From the NCBI RefSeq assembly GCF_027923405.1, contig NZ_BQYI01000001.1, forward strand, positions 2,768,501 to 2,832,500: a stretch of 64,000 bases of DNA, read 5' to 3'. Source of the stretch: Paenibacillus sp. YYML68. Lineage in GTDB: Bacteria > Bacillota > Bacilli > Paenibacillales > NBRC-103111. Below are positions 7,114-16,800 of this stretch, one piece after another (position 1 is the stretch's first letter; every line of letters begins with the position of its first letter). The translations under genes and the position numbers were made by a program. The notes beneath the pieces are model-generated. The model did no database searches and had not been told where the DNA came from. It saw only the letters and a list, made by a program, of their open reading frames with translations.

Positions 7114-8316
7114 CTATACGAGCACGAGCGCACGCGAGCGCTTATCGGACCGCTGCTCCATTAAGTAGTGGACGTACGCCTCATCACGGACGAGCCATGC
7201 GCTGAATCGACGCTTCACGAATCGCTCCGCCTGTGCGAAGGTCGAGAACCGCTCGCTGCACTCCTGATCGTCGACATCGACCTCCCACTCCTTATCCGAT
7301 GAAAAGATGAAGATTTGCTGCTCCTTGCGATTCTCATACAGGGTGCCGAATGGCGAATCCTTCAGGTTGTACTTGTTCTTGAATGCATCCGGTCGTACAG
7401 GCTCCATCGTGAACGTCTCCGATACGTACAGCCGATATACCTCCTCGCCCATCGAGCAGCCCGATGCCTTCGAGTGACCGCCTCCGCCGAACCTCGCGGC
7501 GATCTCGGATACGTCGATATGGTCATGAATCGTACGCAGACTCATCTTCTTCCCGCCTACATTGAGGATGGCAATGTAATCCAGATGCGGATTGTCTCGG
7601 CCCAGCTCGTGACCGAGCTCCGAGTGGTAGGACTCCGCGTGGACAATGCCGACACACCTGTCGTGGATGTACGTCTGGACGAGCTCTCGCTTCTTCCGCC
7701 GCACGTAACGCTCGATCCGCTCCTCCTCGATGTTCAGTATCTTGTCCTCGAAATCGCTGAAGGCGAATGGCTGATCGTCATCCTCCAGCCGCTCCAGCAT
7801 CGTCTCCTCGAATTCCTCCATCGATACCATGAAGAACAGGTCGTTCAGCCGCTTCGCTTCCACTCTCCCCGCCTTCTCCCACTCCCACGTATCGTACAGC
7901 CGTACCAGCTCCACATAATCGTCCAGCGCCTTCGTCGGCTTCAGCAGTCTCTGCTGGATGAAATGCTCATACAGCAGCGAGGTCGCAGAGGCGAGCTTGC
8001 CATTCTCATACTCCACCTGCACCTTGCCCCACGGATATTCGTTCAGATGCAGCGCCGTCTTGTGATGATCGAGCAGTAGTACCTTCCCGCCTGCCCGGTA
8101 ATAAGCGTCCAAGCCGCGCTCGTTCTGCTCGTTGACGGACAGATCAGTAATAATGAGCGAGCTCTTCTTCTTCGGCCGTTCCAAGTAGCGGGCCACCTGA
8201 TCGTTCAAGCCACCTATGGAATTATATCGAATTTCGACCTTCTCCCCGAAGGCGCACTTCGCCAGGATGCCGCAGCTGACGCCGTCAAGATCGTTATGTG
8301 TATACAAGTGGTACAT
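7114..8316 (-). CDS. nrnB: DHH-family oligoribonuclease/phosphoesterase (NrnB-like)
   Basis: A 400-residue cytoplasmic DHH/DHHA1 phosphoesterase. Residues 1-10 (MYHLYTHNDLDG), DLS (about 58-60) and DHH (83-85) form the metal-binding active site; the DHHA1 substrate motif FGGGGHSKASGC lies near residue 285. Size and opening match B. subtilis NrnB, which degrades short RNAs from the 3' end; a c-di-nucleotide or pAp role is also possible in this superfamily. GGAGG lies before the ATG. It stands alone, with no clear operon partner. Confidence 0.85.
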   Translation of the reverse strand: MYHLYTHNDLDGVSCGILAKCAFGEKVEIRYNSIGGLNDQVARYLERPKKKSSLIITDLSVNEQNERGLDAYYRAGGKVLLLDHHKTALHLNEYPWGKVQVEYENGKLASATSLLYEHFIQQRLLKPTKALDDYVELVRLYDTWEWEKAGRVEAKRLNDLFFMVSMEEFEETMLERLEDDDQPFAFSDFEDKILNIEEERIERYVRRKKRELVQTYIHDRCVGIVHAESYHSELGHELGRDNPHLDYIAILNVGGKKMSLRTIHDHIDVSEIAARFGGGGHSKASGCSMGEEVYRLYVSETFTMEPVRPDAFKNKYNLKDSPFGTLYENRKEQQIFIFSSDKEWEVDVDDQECSERFSTFAQAERFVKRRFSAWLVRDEAYVHYLMEQRSDKRSRALVLV

Positions 8317-8589
8317 AAGTCCGCCTCCAATATCGGGTCAATCTCCTGTTCTACCGATACATTCCCCTATGGGCTGACGGTTTATGCCTAGGTTCCCGAT
8401 TCCTGTGCGCTCGCCACTCGCCATGCGCTACAAGCGAACGGTCATTGCTTCGATGAAGTCGAAGGTGGACCGGCAGCTCCACATCGATGCGACGAAGCTT
8501 CATCGTGCTCTTACCTGAATGGGAGCCTCCTTCCACACTTAGGAAGCTGTGAGTTCCGACGATGAAGGGAGCAGCCTGTACAAATAATT

Positions 8590-8949
8590 TCAGCCTTGGT
8601 CCTCACTTCCGCTAGGCTGATTTCTCGCTCCCCATTCGCACAGCTGCTCGAGAGCAGGCAATAAGGTACGTGCCTTATCCGTCAGAGCATATTCTACCTT
8701 AGGCGGTATTTGCGGATACTCCGTTCGGATCACCATTCCATCGGCTTCCAGCTCCTTCAGCTGACTGCTTAGCGTCTTGAACGTAATCGTGCCTAGCTGT
8801 CGCTTCAGCTCATTGAAGCGCACCGGCTCGTTCTCGGCCAGCATATACAGAATCGCCAGCTTCCACTTGCCGCCGATGACCGACAACGTGTAGCCGAATG
8901 GCGTCTTTCTCATATCGACGCCTTGCCCCTTATACGCGGCCATTCCCAT
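8590..8949 (-). CDS. HxlR-family winged-helix transcriptional regulator
   Basis: A 119-residue DNA-binding protein. The diagnostic HxlR segment runs IGGKWKLAILYML (about 25-37), RFNELKRQL, ITFKTLSSQLKELEADGM and EYALTDKARTLLPAL. Such regulators act as dimers and often control a divergent neighbour in response to small reactive compounds. The typical N-terminal sensor cysteine is absent here (the only Cys lies near the C-terminus). It is divergent from the RidA gene with a palindrome between them, so that gene is the likely target. An AAGGATAG site precedes the ATG. Confidence 0.9.
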   Translation of the reverse strand: MGMAAYKGQGVDMRKTPFGYTLSVIGGKWKLAILYMLAENEPVRFNELKRQLGTITFKTLSSQLKELEADGMVIRTEYPQIPPKVEYALTDKARTLLPALEQLCEWGARNQPSGSEDQG

Positions 8950-8989
8950 AGGCTCACTATCCTTTCTGACAGTAGGTGTCCATAAAGTG

Positions 8990-9003
8990 CGTACTTATGT
9001 ACG
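8990..9003. promoter_or_regulatory. Candidate HxlR operator
   Basis: CGTAC-TTAT-GTACG, a 14-bp interrupted palindrome between the divergent hxlR-like and ridA-like genes. A GTAC-spacer-GTAC form is typical of HxlR-family sites. A possible -10 (TATACT, 9018-9023) of the plus-strand gene follows, which would put the operator over its -35. Confidence 0.45.
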
Positions 9004-9055
9004 TTTCGATTTCATTCTATACTTACCTTACATTCAGAACGAAGGAGAGATCAAG

Positions 9056-9445
9056 ATGAACATATCCATTTATAATCACGGGGTAGCATGGGAAGAGACA
9101 TTCAGCGTTACCCAGGCGTGCAGAGTGAAGGACACGATCTACATATCGGGACAATTCTCACATGACATGGAAGGTGTCTTCGTAGGCGAAGGGGACATTG
9201 CAGCTCAGACTCGTCAGTCGTTCGATAACCTGGATCGCGTGCTCGAAGGGTTCGGCGTGAAGCGGACTCATATCGCGGAGCTGGAGGTGTTCCTCACCGA
9301 TCCGCAGCAGCAATTCGAGCCGTTCATCGCGATCTACCGAGACTATGTCGGCGACCACAGGCCTGCTGCCACACTCGTCGGCGTGTCCAGTCTCGCCTTC
9401 CCACATCAGCTGATCGAGATTCGTGCCATCGCTCATACCGATTAA
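9056..9445 (+). CDS. RidA/YjgF/UK114 family protein
   Basis: A 129-residue protein of the family whose best-studied members hydrolyse reactive enamine/imine intermediates. Visible marks: ISGQFSHDMEGVFVGEGDIAAQTRQSF and a C-terminal RPAATLVGVSSLAFPHQLIEIRAIA, including the conserved Arg and the family end. The ATG at 9056 follows AAGGAGAGATCAAG; the longer in-frame start at 8987 overlaps the promoter region. Divergent sub-types of this family have other roles, so the exact substrate is open. Confidence 0.88.
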   Translation: MNISIYNHGVAWEETFSVTQACRVKDTIYISGQFSHDMEGVFVGEGDIAAQTRQSFDNLDRVLEGFGVKRTHIAELEVFLTDPQQQFEPFIAIYRDYVGDHRPAATLVGVSSLAFPHQLIEIRAIAHTD

Positions 9446-9529
9446 CATCGCTGCTTCTATGCTCTACCCTATATTTGACACACTCACCGCCATACCCTTC
9501 CACTTCTATCTATATGATGTGTGAAAAAG

Positions 9530-9572
9530 CTAAAAAACCGCTGAACGAAGCTTCTCGCTTCCTTCAGCGGTT
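9530..9572 (-). terminator. Rho-independent terminator of the S12 hydrolase gene
   Basis: A stem of 10 bp (9536-9545 with 9563-9572) plus 5 bp after one mismatch, loop 9552-9556, followed on the minus strand by TTTTTTAGCTTTTTC. It lies about 40 bases beyond the stop. Confidence 0.85.
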
Positions 9573-9609
9573 CTCTCACGTTACCATCACTATTGCAGCT
9601 CAACGTCGA

Positions 9610-11553
9610 TCATGTGTAGTGAATTGGAAGCACGTTCCAGTAATACAGGTAGCCTGTGTAAGCCAGCACGCTTAGTCCGAATACAGTTCGCCATACCGCT
9701 GCCGATCGGGCAACCGCTCCGCGACCGAGCTGAGCCCCGCTTCGATATAGCAAGTAGATCGCAGCGAGCGCGGAGACGATCGGCAACGAGCTTATGCCCC
9801 AGCTGTACCAGAGCGGGTAACCATACATAACCTGCTGGTTGCCGTACGTCATTTGCAGCAGCATGAAGATCGAGTTCAGCAGCAGAATGATCGTCACAGC
9901 CGCGGACATCGGCTTCTTCTCCTTACGGAACAGCCGAACTACATAGCGGATCAACGTCACCACGAGTAGCAGAATGAAGAGCGCAGCCGTACCGACATAG
10001 ATCGTGAACAGCGTCTTCGTCTGCTGCCAGAACGATACTTGGGTCGTCGTTACATTGTTCGTGTCGGTGAGTGCCCACGACCCGTCGAGCTGGTGGAAGG
10101 CCAGCTGCTGGTGGCCGCCCTCCTCCTCGAAGAACCCATCTCCCTTATGGATGAACCTCTTTTGCTTCTTCGTATCGCCCTCCCCGTGGAAATACCCATC
10201 GACCAGCAGCGTATTCGCATCAGCCGCCTGCACGCTATAGCTGAAGCCTCCGAAGAACCGTAGCCACTTGCCCCAGCCTTGCACCGGATTGACCCCGGTC
10301 TGATACTCTCCCTCCAGCTGCTCCATCGTCAGCGACCCGGCGGCCGTCTGAAGACGATTCACCTGCGAAGTCGGCTGCTTCTCCCCTTCAGCCCCCGATT
10401 GAACAACGGTCAATTGCTGCGTGACGACCTCCATAATTTTGTCGTGCAGATCGACACCAGCAGCCGCGCTGTTAACCGTCACGAACAGTCCGACTCGAGC
10501 GGACGGGATCAGCACCATTTTGGATACGAACTGATCAATTTCCCCTGTCGCCCATAACGTCTGCACCCCATTGCCCATCGTCCCTCGGAAAAATCCATAC
10601 CCCAATCCATCCATCCTCGGATGCGCGGCGAATTGCTTCTCATGCATCTGGCGCACCGTCTCCGGCTTCAGTATCGCCCCATCCGCGTAGCGTCCTTCGT
10701 TCAGATGAGCGATCACATAGTGAGCGAATTCGCTCGGCGTCACGTTGAGCGCACCCGAGCCCGGCAGGTTGATGTTCGAGTAAGGAGCCTCCTCGAAGCC
10801 TGTCTTCGGCGAGTAGCCGTAAGACTTCGCCAGCTGCGGATTGTCTAGCGGAATGTCCAGTGTCGCGCTCGGCATCTGAAGCGGCTTGAACAGCTTCTCG
10901 GTCATCGCCTCACTCAACGTCTTACCCGATACCTGCTCTATGACGTTACCGACGAGAGCGAGACTGACGTTGCTGTACTCATACTTTACCCCAGGCGCCC
11001 TGACGGGAGGCTGCTCCTTGCTGAACTGCTGCAAGTACGCTTCCGCCGATGTGCGCTCCTCCTTGGACGGTGCGCTAACCGCATAGACCGCTTGATCAAG
11101 ACCAGCTGAATGTGTCAACAGATGGTGGAGTGTTATCGGCTTGTCGACAACAGGTCCGAGCTGATACGTCTTCAAGTAACGGTTAATATCGTCGTGCAGG
11201 CTAACTTCATTGTTCTCGACGAGCTGCATGGCAGCTGTCGCGGTGAATGACTTAGCCAAGGAGCCTACACGCATAATGGTCCGATCTGGGTCGATCGGTG
11301 TTCGGCTGTTCACATCCGCATACCCATAGCCCTTACGGAAGAAGATCGAGTCCCCTTGTGTGACGACGACGGCCGCGCCCGGGATATGCTGCTTCTCAAG
11401 CTCCTCTGCTATAACGGCATCGAGCTTAGCCTCAAGCTGAGCAGAGGTTACACCGAGCGCTCCTTCTTCGGCAGCATGGACTCCTGTAACGGGCAGAATC
11501 AAATTCAGCAAAAGTGACATGGTAACTAGAAGACGAAGCATTTGATTGTTCAT
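9610..11553 (-). CDS. Secreted S12-family serine hydrolase with C-terminal membrane helices; candidate D-stereospecific resistance peptidase
   Basis: A 647-residue protein: signal peptide (to about VHAA), a beta-lactamase/PBP-like S12 domain with SLAK nucleophile motif (Ser 98, Lys 101), YSN second motif (193-195) and a WATG variant of the third motif, a linker domain, then four hydrophobic helices in the last 120 residues. The catalytic domain should face outside. Known D-stereospecific resistance peptidases (BogQ, TriF) have this layout of signal peptide, S12 domain and membrane tail, and cut D-residue peptide antibiotics; it lies near a synthetase predicted to make such a peptide. A general penicillin-binding-like esterase remains possible. 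The ATG at 11553 has better spacing to AGGAAAGG than the GTG at 11559. Confidence 0.85.
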   Translation of the reverse strand: MNNQMLRLLVTMSLLLNLILPVTGVHAAEEGALGVTSAQLEAKLDAVIAEELEKQHIPGAAVVVTQGDSIFFRKGYGYADVNSRTPIDPDRTIMRVGSLAKSFTATAAMQLVENNEVSLHDDINRYLKTYQLGPVVDKPITLHHLLTHSAGLDQAVYAVSAPSKEERTSAEAYLQQFSKEQPPVRAPGVKYEYSNVSLALVGNVIEQVSGKTLSEAMTEKLFKPLQMPSATLDIPLDNPQLAKSYGYSPKTGFEEAPYSNINLPGSGALNVTPSEFAHYVIAHLNEGRYADGAILKPETVRQMHEKQFAAHPRMDGLGYGFFRGTMGNGVQTLWATGEIDQFVSKMVLIPSARVGLFVTVNSAAAGVDLHDKIMEVVTQQLTVVQSGAEGEKQPTSQVNRLQTAAGSLTMEQLEGEYQTGVNPVQGWGKWLRFFGGFSYSVQAADANTLLVDGYFHGEGDTKKQKRFIHKGDGFFEEEGGHQQLAFHQLDGSWALTDTNNVTTTQVSFWQQTKTLFTIYVGTAALFILLLVVTLIRYVVRLFRKEKKPMSAAVTIILLLNSIFMLLQMTYGNQQVMYGYPLWYSWGISSLPIVSALAAIYLLYRSGAQLGRGAVARSAAVWRTVFGLSVLAYTGYLYYWNVLPIHYT

Positions 11554-12002
11554 ATCCACGTTCCTTTCCTGTTAGATCAAGTCTAGCCATGTACCCCACA
11601 CGATAGGGAAATGACTTCGAATTCTCAACGACGACATGGACGACCTGTACGCCTTGCATGATATTACTGGAACTTGGTATCGGCATACATTATTCCATAA
11701 TTACCCAAACATTCCGATTCCAAACCTCTTTATTTCATAAAGTTTGTAACCAGTAGGTGCTTGACCATACGTGCTCCTCTTCACTTACATAATATAGGAG
11801 TACGAAACGAGAGCCCGTTATAGGGCCGTACCCGGCCATATTTACAAATTCTTAATTGGGCAACCATGGCGCGAGCGCGGCACCTTCAGGTGATGTCAGA
11901 TCGAGGACGGCCTTACATGGGCTGCGCCAAATTCGAGGCTTGCCATAACAAATTCCGATTTTTAGGGAACCTGTTATTTCAGGATAGGAGGTGATTAGAA
12001 TT
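11554..12002. other. Intergenic region upstream of two divergent genes
   Basis: No gene is seen in about 450 bases. It holds the upstream region of the S12 hydrolase and of the monooxygenase, and a perfect 15-base interrupted palindrome CTTTAT-TTC-ATAAAG (11728-11742) flanked by CAAA/TTTG that could be an operator. No convincing -35/-10 pair was identified on either strand, and no riboswitch was recognised. Confidence 0.5.
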
Positions 12003-13460
12003 ATGGGGGTCAAAGACGGCAAAACATACATTCAGCAAATCGACAAGCTGCATAACGAAGTGTGGATCGACGGTCACCGTATCGAAGGTCTTCTCTCTGA
12101 GCATCGGGCGTATCGTGGAGCGATGGCCACTCAAGCGGAGCTATATGACATGCAGCTAAAGGAGGATATGCAGGAGCTGCTCACTTATGAATCCGACACG
12201 GCAACGGGCGAGCGTTCCGGGCTGTCCTACCTGCCCCCGCGGGAGGCAGAGGATCTAATCAGACGACGTGTCATGATTCAGGAGTGGGCAGCGATCACGA
12301 ACGGCTTCATGGGGCGGTCGCCCGACTATATGAACTCAGTTGTGATGCTGCTGGGGGAGACTGCGGAGTTATTTGCCGAGGGAGAGCAGCAGTTCGCGGA
12401 CAATGCCCGCGCTTACGCACAGCTGTGCCGAAAGTACGATATGACGCTGACGCACACGTTCGTGCGGCCGCAGACGAACCGCTCCATGAGCTTCATGGAC
12501 TCGGTGACGAAGGATCAGGCGTCGGCTCGCATCGTCGGGAAAACTCCAGACGGTCTCATCATCCGCGGTGCGCTGCTGCTGGCAACCCAAGGCGGCATGA
12601 CCGACGAGCTGCTCGTCTTCCCCGGTCCGATCCCACGCGGCGGCAGCGAGAAGGACAATCCGTACGCGTTCGCCTTCGCGATCCCATCGAATACGAAGGG
12701 GCTGAGGTTCATCGCCCGTGATAGCTTCGATAATGGACGATCAGCCGCAGACGCTCCGCTTAGCTCGAGATTCGAGGAGATGGATACGGCCGTCGTGTTC
12801 GATGACGTGTGCGTGCCTTGGGAGCGGGTCTTCATCGCTGGGAGAGCCGATATTGCGAGCAGCTACTTCTACGAGAGCAACTACTATGCCCATATTACGC
12901 ATCAGGTCGCCTGCCGCCGAGTCGTGAAGCTGGAGTTCATGCTCGGTCTTGTGGAGTCGCTGGTGGATGCCCTCTCGATCCGTGAGCACCTGCACATTCA
13001 GGAGAAGGTCGTAGAGGCAATCGTCGCGTATGAAAATATGAGAGCGCTTATGATGACGTCCGAGCTCGACGCCGCCCCCGATCAATGGGGCTTGTGGATG
13101 CCGGACCCGAAGCCGCTCAATGCAGCCTGTCTGTACTTTGCCCAGGTGTATCCGCGTATCGCGGAGCTCGTTCAGTTGATCGGGGCGAGCGGACTCGTCG
13201 GCGCTCCCTCCCTCGCATCGTTCGAGTCACCGCTGCGCCCGCAGCTGGAGTCGTATCTGCAGACTGGGACGATGTCCGCAACGGAGCGGGTGAAGCTGTT
13301 CCGTCTCGCCTGGGACGCGACGATGAGCGCCTTCGGCACAAGGCAGACGCTGTACGAGCGCTTCTTCTTCGGTGACCCGGCGCGCCTCGCGGGACGACTG
13401 TATGCCGGGTACGACAAGTGGCACGCAACGGAGCGGGTACGGCGGGTGCTGGAGGATTGA
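12003..13460 (+). CDS. 4-hydroxyphenylacetate 3-hydroxylase family FADH2-dependent monooxygenase (HpaB-type)
   Basis: A 485-residue flavin-dependent oxygenase of the HpaB family and of usual length. It has the N-terminal helical region (NGFMGRSPDYMNSVV, about 100-115), the HTFVRPQTNRS segment, a FAFAIPSNTKGLRFIARDSFD region and the C-terminal helical bundle ending in YAGYDKWHATERVRR. Members hydroxylate phenolic substrates using reduced flavin from a separate reductase; no reductase is present nearby. AGGAGGTGATTAGAATT precedes the ATG at 12003; the GTG at 11991 is inside that site. It faces the NRPS operon head-on, so it is not co-transcribed with it. A tailoring role is possible but unsupported. 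Confidence 0.85.
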   Translation: MGVKDGKTYIQQIDKLHNEVWIDGHRIEGLLSEHRAYRGAMATQAELYDMQLKEDMQELLTYESDTATGERSGLSYLPPREAEDLIRRRVMIQEWAAITNGFMGRSPDYMNSVVMLLGETAELFAEGEQQFADNARAYAQLCRKYDMTLTHTFVRPQTNRSMSFMDSVTKDQASARIVGKTPDGLIIRGALLLATQGGMTDELLVFPGPIPRGGSEKDNPYAFAFAIPSNTKGLRFIARDSFDNGRSAADAPLSSRFEEMDTAVVFDDVCVPWERVFIAGRADIASSYFYESNYYAHITHQVACRRVVKLEFMLGLVESLVDALSIREHLHIQEKVVEAIVAYENMRALMMTSELDAAPDQWGLWMPDPKPLNAACLYFAQVYPRIAELVQLIGASGLVGAPSLASFESPLRPQLESYLQTGTMSATERVKLFRLAWDATMSAFGTRQTLYERFFFGDPARLAGRLYAGYDKWHATERVRRVLED

Positions 13461-13786
13461 GCGAGGTTGTCAGCGAGGCCGCGGCTGTAACGATGAAGAA
13501 CATCGTTACGGTGCTGGTTTGAGCGAGGCAAACAGTGCGTCACTGGTTGTTACGATGATTTACACTTGTTACAGCGCTATTCCGGACGCACTATTCCTAG
13601 TCACGAGCTATTGAGGGTTGACATTCGTGTCGAGCGGACCACCTTACGCATAAAGCAAAGGAGTGCCTGCCCAGCGGCAAGCACTCCTTCCAGCTTTCAA
13701 TCCATACAGTCAGCTTCGTCTATTCACTTCATCGCTTCACTCTACGAGTCTGACGTCTCAAGCTTTCTCTTGGACATCGCTCCACT
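13461..13786. other. Convergent intergenic region between the monooxygenase and NRPS genes
   Basis: No gene is seen. It holds the terminator hairpin at 13658-13689 and the downstream copy of the 45-bp tandem repeat that covers the NRPS stop codon. Confidence 0.6.
13657..13690 (-). terminator. Terminator of the NRPS operon, possibly bidirectional
   Basis: A 9-bp stem (13658-13666 with 13681-13689) extended inside by TGCC/GGCA after one mismatch. On the minus strand it is followed by a T-rich stretch (TTTGCTTTATG). It lies about 100 bases beyond the last NRPS stop and between convergent genes. Confidence 0.7.
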
Positions 13787-13820
13787 CTACGCGCCCGACG
13801 TCTCAAGCTGTCGCTTGGAA
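13731..13820. repeat. Imperfect 45-bp tandem duplication across the NRPS stop codon
   Basis: Two adjacent 45-bp units (13731-13775 and 13776-13820). Both read, on the minus strand, a KRxLETS coding string followed by TAG and AGTG. The second unit, in the reading direction, is in frame after the stop, so the gene end was duplicated with its stop codon. Confidence 0.75.
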
Positions 13821-16800
13821 TCCCCTGATGCAGCTTGACGTTCCTCAATCTGCTTCAGCACCTTCAGAATCAGCTGCGCATTCTCCTCCACGAAGCCAGA
13901 CTCCAGCACCTCGTCGTGGTTGCCGATCAGACGATGCTCAGTGTACTCGCCAGCTGTGGCGCTCTTCCAGGACAGCTTGTCGCCGTTAGGTCCCTTGGCG
14001 GCGCTATGTGCCGCGACCATACCGTGTACGTTCGCCTGCACGCTGCCCATATTGAGCAGCCCGTTACGGTAGATCGCGTAGGCGTAGATCTTCTCGCGAT
14101 GTGTACCGGAGAGCAGCGCTTGATACGCCTCTGGTGCTTTCTCCAGCGCCTGGTCAATATGCTTGATTGTCTCTTCCCGCGTCGCCGTCACCGTGCGCTC
14201 ACTCTTCACCGAATCGACCATCAGCAGGTCGGACACTGGAAGACCGCGCAGCTCCATCGCCTTCGCCACCTCGAACGCCAGATTGCCGCCGAGCGAGTAG
14301 CCGAGCAATACGTACGGCCCTACTGGCTGCACACGCTGGATCAGCTCGATGTACTGCTCCGTCAGATGACGCTCATCCTCATATTGATCGATAAAATCTA
14401 CCCCATACACCGTCGCATGCGGCTCCAGCTGCTTCGCCAGCTCCGCGAACGCCATCCCGTAGCCGAGCATCGGCGGGAAGCAGAAGACGTTCCTCGCGCC
14501 CGACTCGTTCAACCGCACGATGGCACTCTGACCAGCTGCGACCAAGCCACCCGCGTGCTCCTCCAGAGCACGGACAAGCCCGGCAATCGTAGGCGATTCG
14601 AACACGGTGCGCAGTGGAAGCTCCACACCAACCTGCTGATGAATGTGGCGGATCAGCTCCAACACCTTGAGCGAGTGGCCGCCGAGGTCGAAGAAGCTGT
14701 CTTGGACGCCGACGCTCGGCACACCGAGCACCTGCTGCCAGATAAGCGCCAGCTGCTGCTCAAGCTCCGTCTGCGGTGCGGAGTCGACCGACGCAGTCGC
14801 CTGCTCCATCTCTGAGCCTACAGCCTTCATGGCAGGCAGCGCCTTACGGTCGATCTTGCCGTTCGACGTCAGCGGCATGCGCTCCAGCTGCACGAACTGC
14901 GACGGAACCATGTAGCTCGGCAGCGACTTGCCGAGCGCCGAGCGCAGGTCGGCGCTTGAGATCGTCTCCTCCGCGGTGAAGTAAGCGTTCAGCTGCTTGT
15001 AGCCGCCGTCGCTGTCGACCGCGAGGACGACCGCTTCCTTGATCGCGGACACCTTCGCGAGCTGCGCCTCGACCTCGCCAAGCTCGACGCGGTAGCCGCG
15101 AATTTTGACCTGATGGTCGACGCGACCAATGTACTCGATCTCGCCGTTCGGGAGCCAGCGGGCGAGGTCGCCGGTGGCGTACATTTTGGACCCGGCCACG
15201 AATGGATTCGCCACGAATCGGCTCGCTGTCAGCTCCGGACGGTTCAGGTAGCCTCGCGCCAGCCCCTCGCCGGCAATGTACAGCTCGCCTGGTATGCCTA
15301 CAGGCTGCAGCTTATGGCTCGCGCTCAATATATACGCCTGTGTGTTGCGAATCGGCTTACCGAGTGTAACCTTCGTATTCGCCTCGCACGGACCTGTAAT
15401 GACATCGATCGTCGTCTCTGTCGGCCCGTAATGGTTGAACAGCTTGTAGCCCTTGCCAACCAGCTTATCCTTCAGCGTATCCTCAAGTCGCTCGCCGCCG
15501 CAGATCAGAATGTCCAGCGAATCGACCTTCGCTTCGTCTGCGACCAGCTCCTGCATCAGCGCTGGGGAAGAGTCGAGCACGCGAATGCCTTGCGCCTCGA
15601 CGTACGCGAGCAGCTTCTTGCGGTTCAGCAGCGTATCCTTACGCACGACATGCAGCGTTGCGCCATGCAATAGTGCGCCGAATATTTGCTCCACACTCGG
15701 ATCGAACGTATATTCGGCGGTTAACACGATGCTGTTACGGCTTCCGCTGAAATATTGACTGTAATACCACGTCACCGTGTTGACCACGCTGTGGTGCTCG
15801 ATCATGACGCCGCGAGGACGGCCTGTCGTACCCGACGTATACAGCACGTAAGCGAGCTGCTCCGCCGATTCGGTCCCATCGAGCTTGGAGCCATCCTTCG
15901 CATAGGACGCCTCGTCGTCAAGCGCTAACACCGTACCACTGAAGGCAACCGTATCCGCAAGGTGCTTCTGCGTCAGCAGCAGCTTCGATTTGGAATCGGC
16001 GAGCATGAACTGCGTACGCTCCTCTGGATATTCCGGATCGATCGGCATGTATGCTCCGCCAGCCTTCAGAATACCGAGCAGGCCAACGATCATCTCCATC
16101 GACCGCTCCGTCATAATGCCTACGATCGTATCCGCCTGCACGCCTTCTGCACGCAGTCTGCGGGCGAGACGGTTCGCACGCTCGTTCAGCTCACCGTACG
16201 TCAGCGTCGCGCCCTCAAAGACGACGGCTGCCAGCTCTGGTGTGCGAGCCGCCTGCTCCTCGAACAGCCGCTGCAGCGTCACGCCGCGCTGGAACTCGGA
16301 CGCCGTATCGTTGAACGGACCAAGAATCTGCGCTTGCTCCTCAGCTGTCGTCAGCTCGATCTGATCGACGGCCACGTTCGGATTCGCGACCACCTGCTCC
16401 AGCACATGCACATAATGGCGCTGCATGCGTTGAATGTCCGCCTCGCTGTAGGCGTACGTGTTGTAGCCGAAGCTGATCCGAATTTCGTCGCCCGGCATGA
16501 CGACGAGGTTGAAGTCGTAGTTCGTCTGCTCCTTCATGTCGACATTGTGAATCTCGAATGGCGGCTGCGGCATACCTTCTCCCTCAACACCCGCTCCACC
16601 TGCGCCAAGCTGCTCCACCTGCTGCTCGACCGGGTAATTCTCGAACACCATAATGTGCCCGATCAGCTCCTGCTTCTGGTCGGAGAGCGCCTGAATCTCG
16701 AACAGCGGGTACGTATCGTATGAGGTCGAGGCGAGCGATTGCTCCTGCGTCCTCCGCATGACATCCGCGAACGTAGCCTCCGCCTCGCTCTGAATACGTA

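Noticed and set aside
8351-8536. A 61-codon minus-strand frame between nrnB and the HxlR gene
   Set aside because: An AAGGAGG occurs nearby but no ATG, GTG or TTG sits at proper spacing, and the Arg/His-rich sequence looks non-coding.
11554-12002. A riboswitch or structured leader ahead of the monooxygenase
   Set aside because: Several GC-rich inverted pieces exist, but none matches a class I recognise and no terminator follows.
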